Assembly: GCA_031552655.1 (NCBI GenBank)
Contig: JAVBML010000037.1
Coordinates: 1-7,504 of the forward strand
From: CAZTPH01 sp031552655
GTDB lineage: Bacteria > Pseudomonadota > Gammaproteobacteria > UBA9339
DNA: 7,504 nucleotides
Direction: 5' to 3'
Shown here: in pieces, positions 1 through 6,585 of the stretch
How positions within the stretch are numbered: position 1 is the first letter of the stretch
How the letters are laid out: the number at the start of each line of letters is the position of its first letter
Notes under the pieces: model-generated
Databases searched by the model: none
The model's input: only the letters and a program-made list of their open reading frames with translations
What the model was told of the DNA's origin: nothing
Made by a program: the position numbers and the translations under genes

Positions 1-137
1 TCTAACTTTTACTAATCGAGAATCTGTGCTCTATTCAGTGCCAGGACAAATTTCTTTTATTTATCTCATATAGTAGAATCATTTGCTATTTTACATTTAA
101 CTTGCTATTTTATTGCATAATTTATTTGATGAAAATT
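1..137. other. Leader region upstream of rplM, no assignable gene
   Basis: This AT-rich stretch precedes the L13 gene. On the + strand one frame is open from the left edge to a TAG at 71-73 (tail ...GQISFIYLI); it could be the end of an upstream gene or chance, and I do not recognise it. A TAGAAT at 74-79 resembles a -10 box but has no good -35 partner 16-18 bases upstream. A promoter for the ribosomal-protein operon would be expected here or further left, but the sequence does not fix its position. Confidence 0.3.
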
Positions 138-563
138 ATGAAAACCTTTAATCAAAGTATAAACCACAAAAAAGAATGGTATTTAGTAGATGCAGAAGAC
201 AAGACATTAGGTCGCCTGGCAACTACCATAGCTAAATATCTCTGCGGTAAACATCGACCAGAATATACCCCTTCGATAGACACGGGGGATTATATAGTGG
301 TAATAAATGCCGAAAAAATTAAAGTTACCGGTAACAAACTCCAAGATAAAAAATATCATAGATATTCCGGATATCAAGGTGGACTCAAAGAAATTACCCT
401 GGAAAAGCAACTGCTGAAAGCCCCCACGCTGGTGCTCCAAGAGGCTGTTAAAGGTATGTTACCGAAGGGACAGTTGGGCAGAAAAATGTTAAGTAAGCTT
501 AAAATATATGCAAAAATGGAACACCCCCATGCGGCACAGAAATTAAGCACACTAATGGTATAA
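138..563 (+). CDS. rplM: 50S ribosomal protein L13
   Basis: L13 is an early-assembling protein of the large ribosomal subunit that binds 23S rRNA. The product is 141 residues, close to the 142 of E. coli, and is collinear with it throughout: MKTF at the start, WYLVDAEDKTLGRLAT near residues 14-29, GKHRPEYTP and DTGDYIVV in the first half, and KGMLPKGQLGRKM near residues 104-116. I chose the ATG at 138 because it yields the family's MKTF start. The frame is also open from a TTG at 102 and an ATG at 129, but these add residues that family members lack. No strong Shine-Dalgarno precedes either ATG, so 129 (three extra residues) cannot be fully excluded. The S9 gene follows after 16 bases, the standard L13-S9 operon of bacteria. 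Identity is certain; only the start has minor doubt. Confidence 0.97.
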   Translation: MKTFNQSINHKKEWYLVDAEDKTLGRLATTIAKYLCGKHRPEYTPSIDTGDYIVVINAEKIKVTGNKLQDKKYHRYSGYQGGLKEITLEKQLLKAPTLVLQEAVKGMLPKGQLGRKMLSKLKIYAKMEHPHAAQKLSTLMV

Positions 564-579
564 AATATTAACAGGCACA

Positions 580-1017
580 ATGGCAATGAAAGATAAACAA
601 TATTATGGAACCGGCAGACGAAAAACATCAATTGCTAAGGTTTTTTTAAGAAAAGGTAAGGGTGACATTGTAGTCAACACCAAGTCGCTCGATGAATATT
701 TTAGTAGAGAGACATCGCGTATGGTTGTTAGACAGCCTTTGGTAGCTACAAACAACGTAAATACATTTGACATTCTAGTTAAAGTTAGAGGCGGTGGCGA
801 CAGTAGTCAAGCGGGAGCAATACGTCTAGGCATAGCCCATGCGATACTAGATTATGATAGTACCGCTGCGGTAAAACAAGCTGATGATGGCCAGGAATTA
901 ACCACTAGAAAGGTATTAAAATCTTTTGGTTTATTGACTAGGGATGCCCGTAGAGTAGAACGTAAAAAAGTTGGACGCCATAAGGCACGTAAAGGTACTC
1001 AGTACTCTAAGCGATAA
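580..1017 (+). CDS. rpsI: 30S ribosomal protein S9 with an internal insertion
   Basis: S9 belongs to the head of the small subunit, and its C-terminal tail reaches the P-site tRNA. Seen here: YYGTGRRKTSIAKVF near the N-terminus, the RETSRMVVRQPL block near residues 43-54, GGGDSSQAGAIR near 71-82, LLTRDARRVERKKVG near 118-132 and the invariant terminal SKR. The protein is 145 residues against 130 in E. coli. Two extra residues are at the N-terminus and 13 lie between the conserved YD (92-93) and TRDAR (120-124), where E. coli has 11 residues and this protein has 24. The reading frame is intact across the insertion, so it is not a frameshift. A short AGG lies six bases before the ATG; an ATG at 586 is an alternative start two residues in. 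It is co-transcribed with rplM by spacing. Confidence 0.97.
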   Translation: MAMKDKQYYGTGRRKTSIAKVFLRKGKGDIVVNTKSLDEYFSRETSRMVVRQPLVATNNVNTFDILVKVRGGGDSSQAGAIRLGIAHAILDYDSTAAVKQADDGQELTTRKVLKSFGLLTRDARRVERKKVGRHKARKGTQYSKR

Positions 1018-1051
1018 ACACCATAGATTAGTCTCTACAATTTATTTGCTT

Positions 1052-1125
1052 TGGGGGATCATCTAATGGCAAGATCACGGACTCTGACTCCGTTTATCTA
1101 GGTTCGAATCCTAGTCCCCCAGCCA
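1052..1125 (+). tRNA. tRNA-Gln, anticodon CUG, with encoded CCA
   Basis: The 74-base sequence folds as a complete cloverleaf. The acceptor stem is TGGGGGA (1052-1058) with TCCCCCA (1115-1121), then G73 and an encoded CCA. The anticodon stem is ACGGA/TCCGT around the loop CTCTGAC, which places the anticodon CTG at 1084-1086. The T arm is CTAGG-TTCGAAT-CCTAG (1098-1114). The U1-A72 pair and G73 are typical identity features of bacterial tRNA-Gln, and a CUG anticodon reads CAG codons. It lies 34 bases after rpsI and 60 bases before sspA, on the same strand, so it may be processed from the ribosomal-protein transcript. No clear terminator separates it from either neighbour. Confidence 0.97.
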
Positions 1126-1185
1126 GATATTTTATGTAGAATACATAGCGATTAACACAATAAATATAATAAAGCGAGGATAATA

Positions 1186-1806
1186 ATGGCTTTTAAACAC
1201 GCAACCATGACCCTCTACTCTGATCCACTAAGCATAGCCAGCCATAATACAAGAATAGCTATTGCAGAAAAAGGAATCACCGCTAATATCATTTATGTGG
1301 ATCAAAATAACCCCCCTGACTCCTTACTAGAATTAAATCCCTATAACTCCATACCAACATTGATAGATCGTGACTTAGTGCTCTACGAAACAAATATAAT
1401 AACGGAATATCTCGATGAACGCTTTCCCCATCCTCCTCTATTACCCGTATACCCCGTTGCCAGGGCTAAATGTAGGCTAATTATTAATCGCATAGAGAAA
1501 GATTGGTTAACCTTGGTAGATAAAATAGAAAATAGCAATAAAAAGAGTGATATCGAAATCCATAGAAAAGAACTAAAAGAACAAATAATAGCTGTAGCTC
1601 CTCTATTTTCCGAAGCGCCCTATTTTTTAAGCGAAGAGTTTACCCTAGCGGATTGCTACTTAGCTCCAATGTTTTGGCGCCTTGGGAGTCTCGGCGTAGA
1701 AATTTCCAACAATGTAAAATCAATCCATGACTATATGAAGAGAGTTTTTAGCCGAGAATCATTCAGAGATAGTCTATCGGACAAAGAAATTGAATTAGTG
1801 GAATAA
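1186..1806 (+). CDS. sspA: Stringent starvation protein A
   Basis: SspA has a glutathione-S-transferase fold but acts as an RNA polymerase-associated transcription factor in starvation and stress. The 206-residue product matches the family in length and shows a thioredoxin-like N-terminal half (MTLYSDPLSIASHNTRIAIAEKG, about 8-30; NPYNSIPTLIDRDLVLYET, about 51-69) and an all-helical C-terminal half. The block DERFPHPPLLPVYPVAR (about 77-93) includes the Pro-His-Pro surface (81-83) that is characteristic of SspA and known in E. coli to matter for its activity. YFLSEEFTLADCYLAP (about 146-161) is the conserved C-terminal core. The ATG at 1186 has a GAGGA five bases upstream (1176-1180), the clearest ribosome site on this strand. 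It is followed 17 bases later by sspB, as in most gammaproteobacteria. Confidence 0.96.
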   Translation: MAFKHATMTLYSDPLSIASHNTRIAIAEKGITANIIYVDQNNPPDSLLELNPYNSIPTLIDRDLVLYETNIITEYLDERFPHPPLLPVYPVARAKCRLIINRIEKDWLTLVDKIENSNKKSDIEIHRKELKEQIIAVAPLFSEAPYFLSEEFTLADCYLAPMFWRLGSLGVEISNNVKSIHDYMKRVFSRESFRDSLSDKEIELVE

Positions 1807-1823
1807 TATAACTCTGCAAACCT

Positions 1824-2225
1824 ATGACATCATCCAAACCATACTTAATTCGAGCACTCTATGAATGGATCAGTGATAATAATTGCACTCCCTACATAAC
1901 GGTGAATGCGAATTTTCCCAGAGTGGACATTCCCCAAACCTATGCCGTGGATGGATGGATTACCTTAGATATTTCAGCAACCGCAATGCAGCAATTACTC
2001 ATAGACAATAGAACCCTGACAGGAAAAGCTCGTTTCGGTGGCATGGTACATAATCTGTACATTCCCGTTGGCTCCATAGTTGCAATCTATGCCCAGGAAA
2101 CTAAACATGGTATGAATTTTCCTAAGGAAGAATGGGAAAATACCGATAATAGTGATACCACATCTCCTTCGCCAAGTGACAATGTTAAACCTAAATTTCA
2201 AATTATCAAGGGAGGGAAAGATTAA
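1824..2225 (+). CDS. sspB: ClpXP protease specificity-enhancing factor SspB
   Basis: SspB is the adaptor that binds ssrA-tagged polypeptides from stalled ribosomes and tethers them to ClpX for degradation. The 133-residue protein has the folded substrate-binding domain at about 5-100 (KPYLIRALYEW, the TARFGG-like KARFGGM, and IPVGSIVAIYA), an acidic Ser/Thr/Pro-rich linker at about 101-121, and a C-terminal KPKFQIIK (122-129) that corresponds to the ClpX-binding tail RPALRVVK of E. coli. Here four residues, GGKD, follow that motif, whereas in E. coli it is terminal. The linker is shorter than in E. coli (total there about 165 residues). No strong Shine-Dalgarno is seen before the ATG, so translation may be coupled to sspA. 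The last 20 bases overlap the 3' end of the opposing protease gene. Confidence 0.95.
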   Translation: MTSSKPYLIRALYEWISDNNCTPYITVNANFPRVDIPQTYAVDGWITLDISATAMQQLLIDNRTLTGKARFGGMVHNLYIPVGSIVAIYAQETKHGMNFPKEEWENTDNSDTTSPSPSDNVKPKFQIIKGGKD

Positions 2226-2868
2226 ATAGGGAGATAATCATATATTTCATACCATAAATAATCGGCCCTATTATCTTACCAACGATCCCCGAAGAAATTA
2301 AAAGTAGCAGAATAAGCACCCCGTAGCGCTCCAGTTTGCCATACAAAATTGAGAGATTAGCTGGCAATAAACTAGCAACCACATGACCGCCATCCAGCGG
2401 TGGTAGTGGTAGCAAATTAAGTACCGCTAAAACAAGATTTATTTCAATGCCGGCAACTCCCATGTACACAATACCTTCAACTCCTGGCAAATTTTTTTGC
2501 AACAGTAGAATGGCAAATTTAGCAATGGTAGCCCAAACAAGTGCCATGAAAAGATTTGCCCCGGGACCAGCCAGAGAGATTAGAGCAAAATCACGCCGGG
2601 GATTTTTTAAATTGCGTATATCCACGGGCACGGGTTTTGCCCATCCCACGATAATTCCACCAATTAAAAATGTCAGCAGAGGCACCACCAAAGTACCAAC
2701 GATATCCAAATGCCTAAGCGGATTTAAAGTCAATCTACCTAAATTACAAGCAGTGTCATCGCCAAAAAAGTATGCGACATAGCCATGGGCAACTTCATGG
2801 AGTGTAATGGCAAAGATAATGGGAAGAACCCATACACAAAAAGTCTGTATCGTTGTCAGCTGTGTCAT
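2206..2868 (-). CDS. M50-family site-2-type membrane metalloprotease
   Basis: This 220-residue integral membrane protein belongs to the site-2 protease group of peptidase family M50, zinc proteases that cut within or near the membrane. The zinc-binding HEVAH is at 24-28 inside the first hydrophobic segment, and the second metal-site motif NLLPLPPLDGG is at 151-161 with the ligand aspartate at 159. Other family marks are GWAKPVPVD (75-83) and LAGPGANL (99-106). Hydrophobic segments lie roughly at 10-33, 57-80, 95-122, 138-160 and 182-208. It lacks a PDZ domain, so it is the short family and not RseP. The start lies two bases after the dolP stop with no visible ribosome site, suggesting translational coupling. 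Its substrate is unknown. The 3' end overlaps sspB by 20 bases. Confidence 0.92.
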   Translation of the reverse strand: MTQLTTIQTFCVWVLPIIFAITLHEVAHGYVAYFFGDDTACNLGRLTLNPLRHLDIVGTLVVPLLTFLIGGIIVGWAKPVPVDIRNLKNPRRDFALISLAGPGANLFMALVWATIAKFAILLLQKNLPGVEGIVYMGVAGIEINLVLAVLNLLPLPPLDGGHVVASLLPANLSILYGKLERYGVLILLLLISSGIVGKIIGPIIYGMKYMIISLFNLSLP

Positions 2869-2870
2869 TT

Positions 2871-3446
2871 TTAACTAAGATATTCAAATAATTTAACCAC
2901 CTTCTCCACACCAGCAACCGTTCTAGTCTTCTTAGCTGCCACGTTTCCCTGGCCCTTGGTAGTAAGCCCCATGAGATAAACTATTTTATTCTCCGTAACA
3001 ATCTTTAGAGAAGTAGAATTAAGATTAGGAGTCGTTGCTAGAACTGTTTTCACCTTAGCAGTAATCCAAGTATCATTAGTTCTAGCTAAATTACCAATGG
3101 ATTTTCCCACGGTAATTTCATTGTAAACAAGACGTGCCTTAGCATAGGATTTAACTATATCCTCAGCCCGAGCCCGTAGATCATCCCTAGAAACCTGTCC
3201 CACCAATAGCACAATGCGATTAAAAGAAGTTACGGATAGATGTACTCTATTGTTCACCAATTCGGGGTCGTTGTTTAACTTACTCTGTATCTGAAAAACA
3301 AGCTCCCGATCATCGGCAATTGTCCTCGTGGGACGATTATCATAAACAACGGTTCCCGTGGCAGCACCGACAACAAAAGCAGCGGGAATACATCCCTGCA
3401 TGGCAAACAATGTGGACAAAATAATAGCCAAAAATTTACTAGTCAT
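2871..3446 (-). CDS. dolP: Outer-membrane BON-domain lipoprotein, DolP (YraP) type
   Basis: DolP is a dual-BON-domain lipoprotein on the inner face of the outer membrane, linked in E. coli to outer-membrane integrity and BAM function. The product is 191 residues, the same as E. coli. It has a lipoprotein signal at 1-18 ending in MQGC, with the modified cysteine at 19; residue +2 is Ile and not Asp, so outer-membrane sorting is expected. BON domain 1 is at about 45-114 (RVHLSVTSFNRIVLLVGQ, VYNEI) and BON domain 2 at about 123-191 (NDTWITAKVKT, VTENKIVYLMG, the YLMGL-type strand, VAGVEKVV). The ATG overlaps the stop of the upstream SIS gene in an ATGA arrangement and has an AGAGGG about seven bases upstream. 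The order SIS gene then dolP matches E. coli diaA-yraP. Confidence 0.93.
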   Translation of the reverse strand: MTSKFLAIILSTLFAMQGCIPAAFVVGAATGTVVYDNRPTRTIADDRELVFQIQSKLNNDPELVNNRVHLSVTSFNRIVLLVGQVSRDDLRARAEDIVKSYAKARLVYNEITVGKSIGNLARTNDTWITAKVKTVLATTPNLNSTSLKIVTENKIVYLMGLTTKGQGNVAAKKTRTVAGVEKVVKLFEYLS

Positions 3447-4039
3447 AAATAACCCTCTTCGCTTAGAATTTTATCTACTAACTCACAGAGACAATGAATA
3501 ATTAAAATATGCATCTCCTGGATACGTGGAGTACAGTCAGAATGTACACAAATATTCACATCTTTTTCTCCAAGAAGATTGGCAGCCTTCCCTCCACCGT
3601 TACCACTTAAAAACACCACCGGCATATTACCCAGCTGGGCCTGCTCTATTGCCAGAATAATATTTTCCGAGTTACCGCTAGTGGAAATAGCTAGTAGTAC
3701 ATCCCCGTCATTACCCAGCGCCTTGATTTGCCTTGAGAAAATATATTGGTAACCATAGTCATTGGCAATGGCCGTTAGCAGGGAAACGTTGGAACTCAAT
3801 GCAATGGCGGCTAATCCATCTCGTTCCCTAAGAAAGCGATTGGCAATTTCCGCCGTAAAATGCATGGCATCGCTAGCTGAGCCACCATTACCGCAACTTA
3901 AAAGCTTACCACCTCGCACCAGGGATGCTGCCATTAATTTGCTAGCAGCGGCAACTACTTGCCAAAGCTCTCTTGCTGTTTGCTGTGCCAAAGTAAAACT
4001 GCTGGAAAATATAGCAGTAATCTCTTTCTCAAAATTCAT
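3443..4039 (-). CDS. gmhA: SIS-domain phosphoheptose isomerase, GmhA/DiaA family
   Basis: GmhA converts sedoheptulose 7-phosphate to D-glycero-manno-heptose 7-phosphate for LPS core heptose; the paralogue DiaA binds DnaA and regulates replication initiation. The 198-residue product is a single SIS domain: SCGNGGSASDAMHF (48-61), IANDYGY (91-97), GDVLLAISTSGNS (112-124) and PRIQEMHILIIHCLCELVD (171-189). By alignment to E. coli GmhA, the zinc and catalytic positions H61, E65, Q172 and H180 correspond to H60, E64, Q174 and H182 here, all kept. E. coli DiaA has lost the glutamate. Context, before dolP, is that of diaA, and the Pseudomonas gene at this locus is annotated gmhA. I favour an active isomerase, but a DiaA role, or both, is possible. 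The start follows a weak GGTAAG. Confidence 0.85.
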   Translation of the reverse strand: MNFEKEITAIFSSSFTLAQQTARELWQVVAAASKLMAASLVRGGKLLSCGNGGSASDAMHFTAEIANRFLRERDGLAAIALSSNVSLLTAIANDYGYQYIFSRQIKALGNDGDVLLAISTSGNSENIILAIEQAQLGNMPVVFLSGNGGGKAANLLGEKDVNICVHSDCTPRIQEMHILIIHCLCELVDKILSEEGYL

Positions 4040-4093
4040 AGTAACTTACCATTACTTGTTAATTGCAATTCCCCAACATCCTTAACAAAATTA

Positions 4094-4711
4094 CTAAAAT
4101 TGTCGCAATTTTACCTCCAACAACGGCGATTGCATAGCATTTAATTTACCTAGCTCCTTTGCTTTGCCATAGAGTTCCCTAGCTTCCTCTTTTCTACCAA
4201 GTTTCTCTAGAGCATCAGCGGTAATTTCATTAATATCAGCCAGATATCCCCGATCATCTATGCGCTGCAATAGCTGCAGAGCAGCATCGTATCTTTGTGT
4301 CTCAATCAACAGCTTGGCAACCCGCAGACGCGCAATTTGCCGTAAAATTTTCGCCGGAGATTTTTTTATAATGAAACGTAAATTATCCTCGGCAGCTTTA
4401 AAATCTCCATCATCTACAGCACCCTTGGCTAAAAGCAGAGATGCTAAACTGGAATATACGGAGCCTGGATAGTCGCTAATCAATTGCCGCGCAAAACTTT
4501 TATATTCATCTACTTTATTTTGCTCATGGGCAAAGAGCATCTGCATATAAATAGTGGAAGTGCGCTCCAAATAATTATGCGAATACATTCGCCAATGGCG
4601 CCACCCAAAACCTAGCAGTAAAACAGCAATGATAACAAAAAGCACTCGGTAGCCATGGGATTTCCACCAAGATTTTAGTAATTGTATTTGCTCTTGATCG
4701 GTTGTAGACAT
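4094..4711 (-). CDS. yfgM: YfgM-type inner-membrane TPR protein
   Basis: YfgM is an ancillary SecYEG-associated protein, with a short cytoplasmic N-terminus, one membrane anchor and a periplasmic TPR-like domain; in E. coli it works with PpiD in handling exported proteins. The 205-residue product (206 in E. coli) shows a cytoplasmic segment with KSWWKSHGYR (14-22), one membrane helix at about 23-37, the following GWRHWRMYSHN that resembles the E. coli GWRYWNSHQ, and a helical region with repeats around 88-120, 125-152 and 160-190. The start ATG is preceded by AGGAG (4720-4724, eight-base spacer), which overlaps the stop codon of hisS. It directly follows hisS, as in E. coli, but bamB and der, the usual next genes, are absent. 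The next gene is 54 bases downstream. Confidence 0.9.
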   Translation of the reverse strand: MSTTDQEQIQLLKSWWKSHGYRVLFVIIAVLLLGFGWRHWRMYSHNYLERTSTIYMQMLFAHEQNKVDEYKSFARQLISDYPGSVYSSLASLLLAKGAVDDGDFKAAEDNLRFIIKKSPAKILRQIARLRVAKLLIETQRYDAALQLLQRIDDRGYLADINEITADALEKLGRKEEARELYGKAKELGKLNAMQSPLLEVKLRQF

Positions 4712-4722
4712 GAAATATACTC

Positions 4723-5976
4723 CTAAATAAAATCTATGATATTATCTATTTTCACTGATAGCTGAGGTCGATCATCGCGGAGATACTTAATCATAATTTC
4801 TCCCTTTGCCAATTCCTCGGTACCTAGAATCAGGGCAATGTCAGCCTCGCTTCTATCTGCTCTTTTCAATTGCACTCCTAAATTCCCTCCATTGCAATTT
4901 ACTAAAACCACGGTATCACCGCTGGTACGAATGCGATCAGCTATATGCATAGCAGTAACAATCGCCTGCTCACCTAGGGCTACTAAATATACTACCTTTG
5001 CTTTAACCGTCAACAACTCCTTCGCCACCAAAAGCATTAATCTCTCCATGCCAATGGCAAAGCCAATGGCGGGAATAGCTTTTCCACCCATATCCGCCAC
5101 TAGGGTATCATAGTGTCCACCAGCACACACGGCATTCTGAGCTAAGCCATTCTGCTCCCTAATTACCCACTCAAATACAGTTAAGTTATAATAGTCTAAC
5201 CCCCTGACTAAGTTTGGATTAATAACATAGGCAATGCCTGCTTGCTCCAGCATATTTATTAGTTTATCGAAATGCCTCTGCGCCGTTTCATCGAGATAAC
5301 TAAATAGCCTAGGAGCTGCATTAATAACTTCCCGCAGGGAGGGATTTTTGCTATCCAATATGCGCAAAGGGTTGCTTTGCAAACGCCTCTGCGAATCTTC
5401 ATCTAGTACATCGTAGTTTCGTTGAAAATATTCCACTAAACATTGGCGATACTTTAATCTCGACTCTATATTACCTAGGGTATTAATTTGCAACACAACT
5501 TCATGGTCTACCCCAAGATCTTGCCACATTTTTTGAGCCAAAAGCATTAGTTCTAAATCTATGTCGGGGCCCATGAAACCATAGGCTTCAATGCCAAATT
5601 GATGAAATTGACGATATCTACCTCTTTGGGGACGTTCGTGTCTAAACATGGGACCATGGTAAAATAACCTCTGTATTTGATTGTAAAACAGCCCATGTTC
5701 AATCCCAGCTCTAATGCAGCAAGCAGTTCCCTCGGGACGTAGTGCTAAACGATCTCCACTACGATCGGTAAATAAATACATCTCCTTTTCCACAATATCA
5801 GTGTTTTCACCAATGCTTCTGGAAAATAGCTCCGCATACTCAACAACGGGAAAACGAATCTCCTGGTAACCATATTGCCTGGCAACTCGAAATAGTTTAT
5901 TTTCTAACGCTGTCCAATAATTGCTCTCCCGGGGTAAAATATCATGCATCCCCCTAATTGCTCTAATATCTTTCAC
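4723..5976 (-). CDS. hisS: Histidine-tRNA ligase
   Basis: HisRS, a class II aminoacyl-tRNA synthetase and homodimer, charges tRNA-His. With the start chosen the protein has 417 residues (424 in E. coli). Motif 2 FRHERPQRGRYRQFHQFG is at 111-128, the histidine-specific LVRGLDYYN at 256-264 with catalytic Arg 258, AGGHYD at 285-290, motif 3 GFAIGMERL at 305-313, and the anticodon-binding domain from about 325 to the end. The second histidine motif is usually AGGRYD, so His replaces Arg at 288. The frame is open from a TTG at 5994, directly after the rodZ stop, but the GTG at 5976 has AGAAGG (5985-5990) eight bases upstream and gives the N-terminus VKDIRAIRGM, matching E. coli MAKNIQAIRGM. ispG, usually between rodZ and hisS, is missing here. 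Confidence 0.97.
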   Translation of the reverse strand: MKDIRAIRGMHDILPRESNYWTALENKLFRVARQYGYQEIRFPVVEYAELFSRSIGENTDIVEKEMYLFTDRSGDRLALRPEGTACCIRAGIEHGLFYNQIQRLFYHGPMFRHERPQRGRYRQFHQFGIEAYGFMGPDIDLELMLLAQKMWQDLGVDHEVVLQINTLGNIESRLKYRQCLVEYFQRNYDVLDEDSQRRLQSNPLRILDSKNPSLREVINAAPRLFSYLDETAQRHFDKLINMLEQAGIAYVINPNLVRGLDYYNLTVFEWVIREQNGLAQNAVCAGGHYDTLVADMGGKAIPAIGFAIGMERLMLLVAKELLTVKAKVVYLVALGEQAIVTAMHIADRIRTSGDTVVLVNCNGGNLGVQLKRADRSEADIALILGTEELAKGEIMIKYLRDDRPQLSVKIDNIIDFI

Positions 5977-5984
5977 AATTTTTA

Positions 5985-5990
5985 CCTTCT
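5985..5990 (-). promoter_or_regulatory. Ribosome binding site deciding the hisS start
   Basis: On the - strand AGAAGG is followed by an eight-base spacer and the GTG at 5976. It favours this GTG over the TTG at 5994, which lies upstream of the site and would put it inside the coding region. Confidence 0.7.
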
Positions 5991-5994
5991 TCAA

Positions 5995-6564
5995 CTAATA
6001 CTCACCATTTGTGATTAATGGCGTTTCCCTATCTAGGGAATCTGTACTAATAATCGTGCCATCTAAAATACTACTATTCATAGTGTGAACGGTATCATCC
6101 TTAGAAAAATTTTCTTGATCCTTAGTTGAAACACTTTTCTTAAAAAATAGCCCCGAGGTAACAAACAAAATAATGGTGGCAATGAATATGGCTATCGCTA
6201 ACCTCGAATTTATTTTGAAAAAATAACCATCCTCCCTAACAGCTGGCTTATCACAGTACTGGGAATTCTGAGTTTCTACTACTTCGTGATTTTCTTGGTA
6301 TAGCTCTAATTTACGAAAACTCTCTAGAACCTCATCAATGGACAGATCTAAAAACTTAGCATAGGCACGTAGGTATCCTTCGGCATAAACTCTTGCGGGA
6401 ATTCTACCGTAGTCATCATTCTCGATATCTAAAATAATTTGCCTATTCAGCAGCAAACGTTGCATAACCTCATGGAGACTAATTTGCTTCTCTTCCCTGG
6501 CTTTTTTAATCAGCTGTCCCGGAGTAATCGGAGAATATTTTGTCATTTTCTCTGTACTATTCAT
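5995..6564 (-). CDS. rodZ: RodZ-type cell-shape protein, short form lacking the periplasmic domain
   Basis: RodZ links MreB filaments to the wall-elongation machinery through the inner membrane. The 189-residue product has the cytoplasmic helix-turn-helix domain at about 14-85 (PGQLIKKAREEKQISLHEV; IPARVYAEGYLRAYAKFLDL), a linker, one membrane segment at about 121-141 (RLAIAIFIATIILFVTSGLF) and only some 48 residues beyond it, low in complexity and rich in Ser, Thr and Asp. E. coli RodZ is 337 residues and ends in a folded periplasmic domain (DUF4115), which is absent here. The stop TAG lies 18 bases before the hisS start, leaving no room for a lost domain downstream. The ATG has a strong GAGGAGG seven bases upstream. 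Position beside hisS supports the assignment. A different short HTH membrane protein is the alternative. Confidence 0.87.
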   Translation of the reverse strand: MNSTEKMTKYSPITPGQLIKKAREEKQISLHEVMQRLLLNRQIILDIENDDYGRIPARVYAEGYLRAYAKFLDLSIDEVLESFRKLELYQENHEVVETQNSQYCDKPAVREDGYFFKINSRLAIAIFIATIILFVTSGLFFKKSVSTKDQENFSKDDTVHTMNSSILDGTIISTDSLDRETPLITNGEY

Positions 6565-6571
6565 AGACTAA

Positions 6572-6578
6572 CCTCCTC
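6572..6578 (-). promoter_or_regulatory. Strong ribosome binding site of rodZ
   Basis: GAGGAGG on the - strand is followed by a seven-base spacer (TTAGTCT) and the rodZ ATG. It is the best Shine-Dalgarno in the window and marks rodZ as the first gene of its operon. Confidence 0.85.
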
Positions 6579-6585
6579 GAATCCA

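Noticed and set aside
1036..1041. TACAAT before the tRNA as its own promoter
   Set aside because: The spacing to the tRNA 5' end is suitable, but the matching -35 position (GATAAA) is poor; transcription with rpsI is as likely.
1133..1147. TATGTA-GAA-TACATA inverted repeat after the tRNA as a terminator
   Set aside because: The six-base stem is almost all A-T, and no T-run follows.
1165..1170. Perfect TATAAT upstream of sspA as a promoter -10 box
   Set aside because: It lies only 15 bases before the ATG, so a transcript from it would start at or inside the ribosome site, and no -35 box is found 16-18 bases upstream.
2447..2782. 111-codon + strand frame opposite the M50 protease gene
   Set aside because: It is a shadow of a gene with clear protease motifs on the other strand.
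5977..5994. Upstream TTG (5994) as the hisS start
   Set aside because: The ribosome site AGAAGG lies downstream of it and fits the GTG at 5976, which also gives the family N-terminus.
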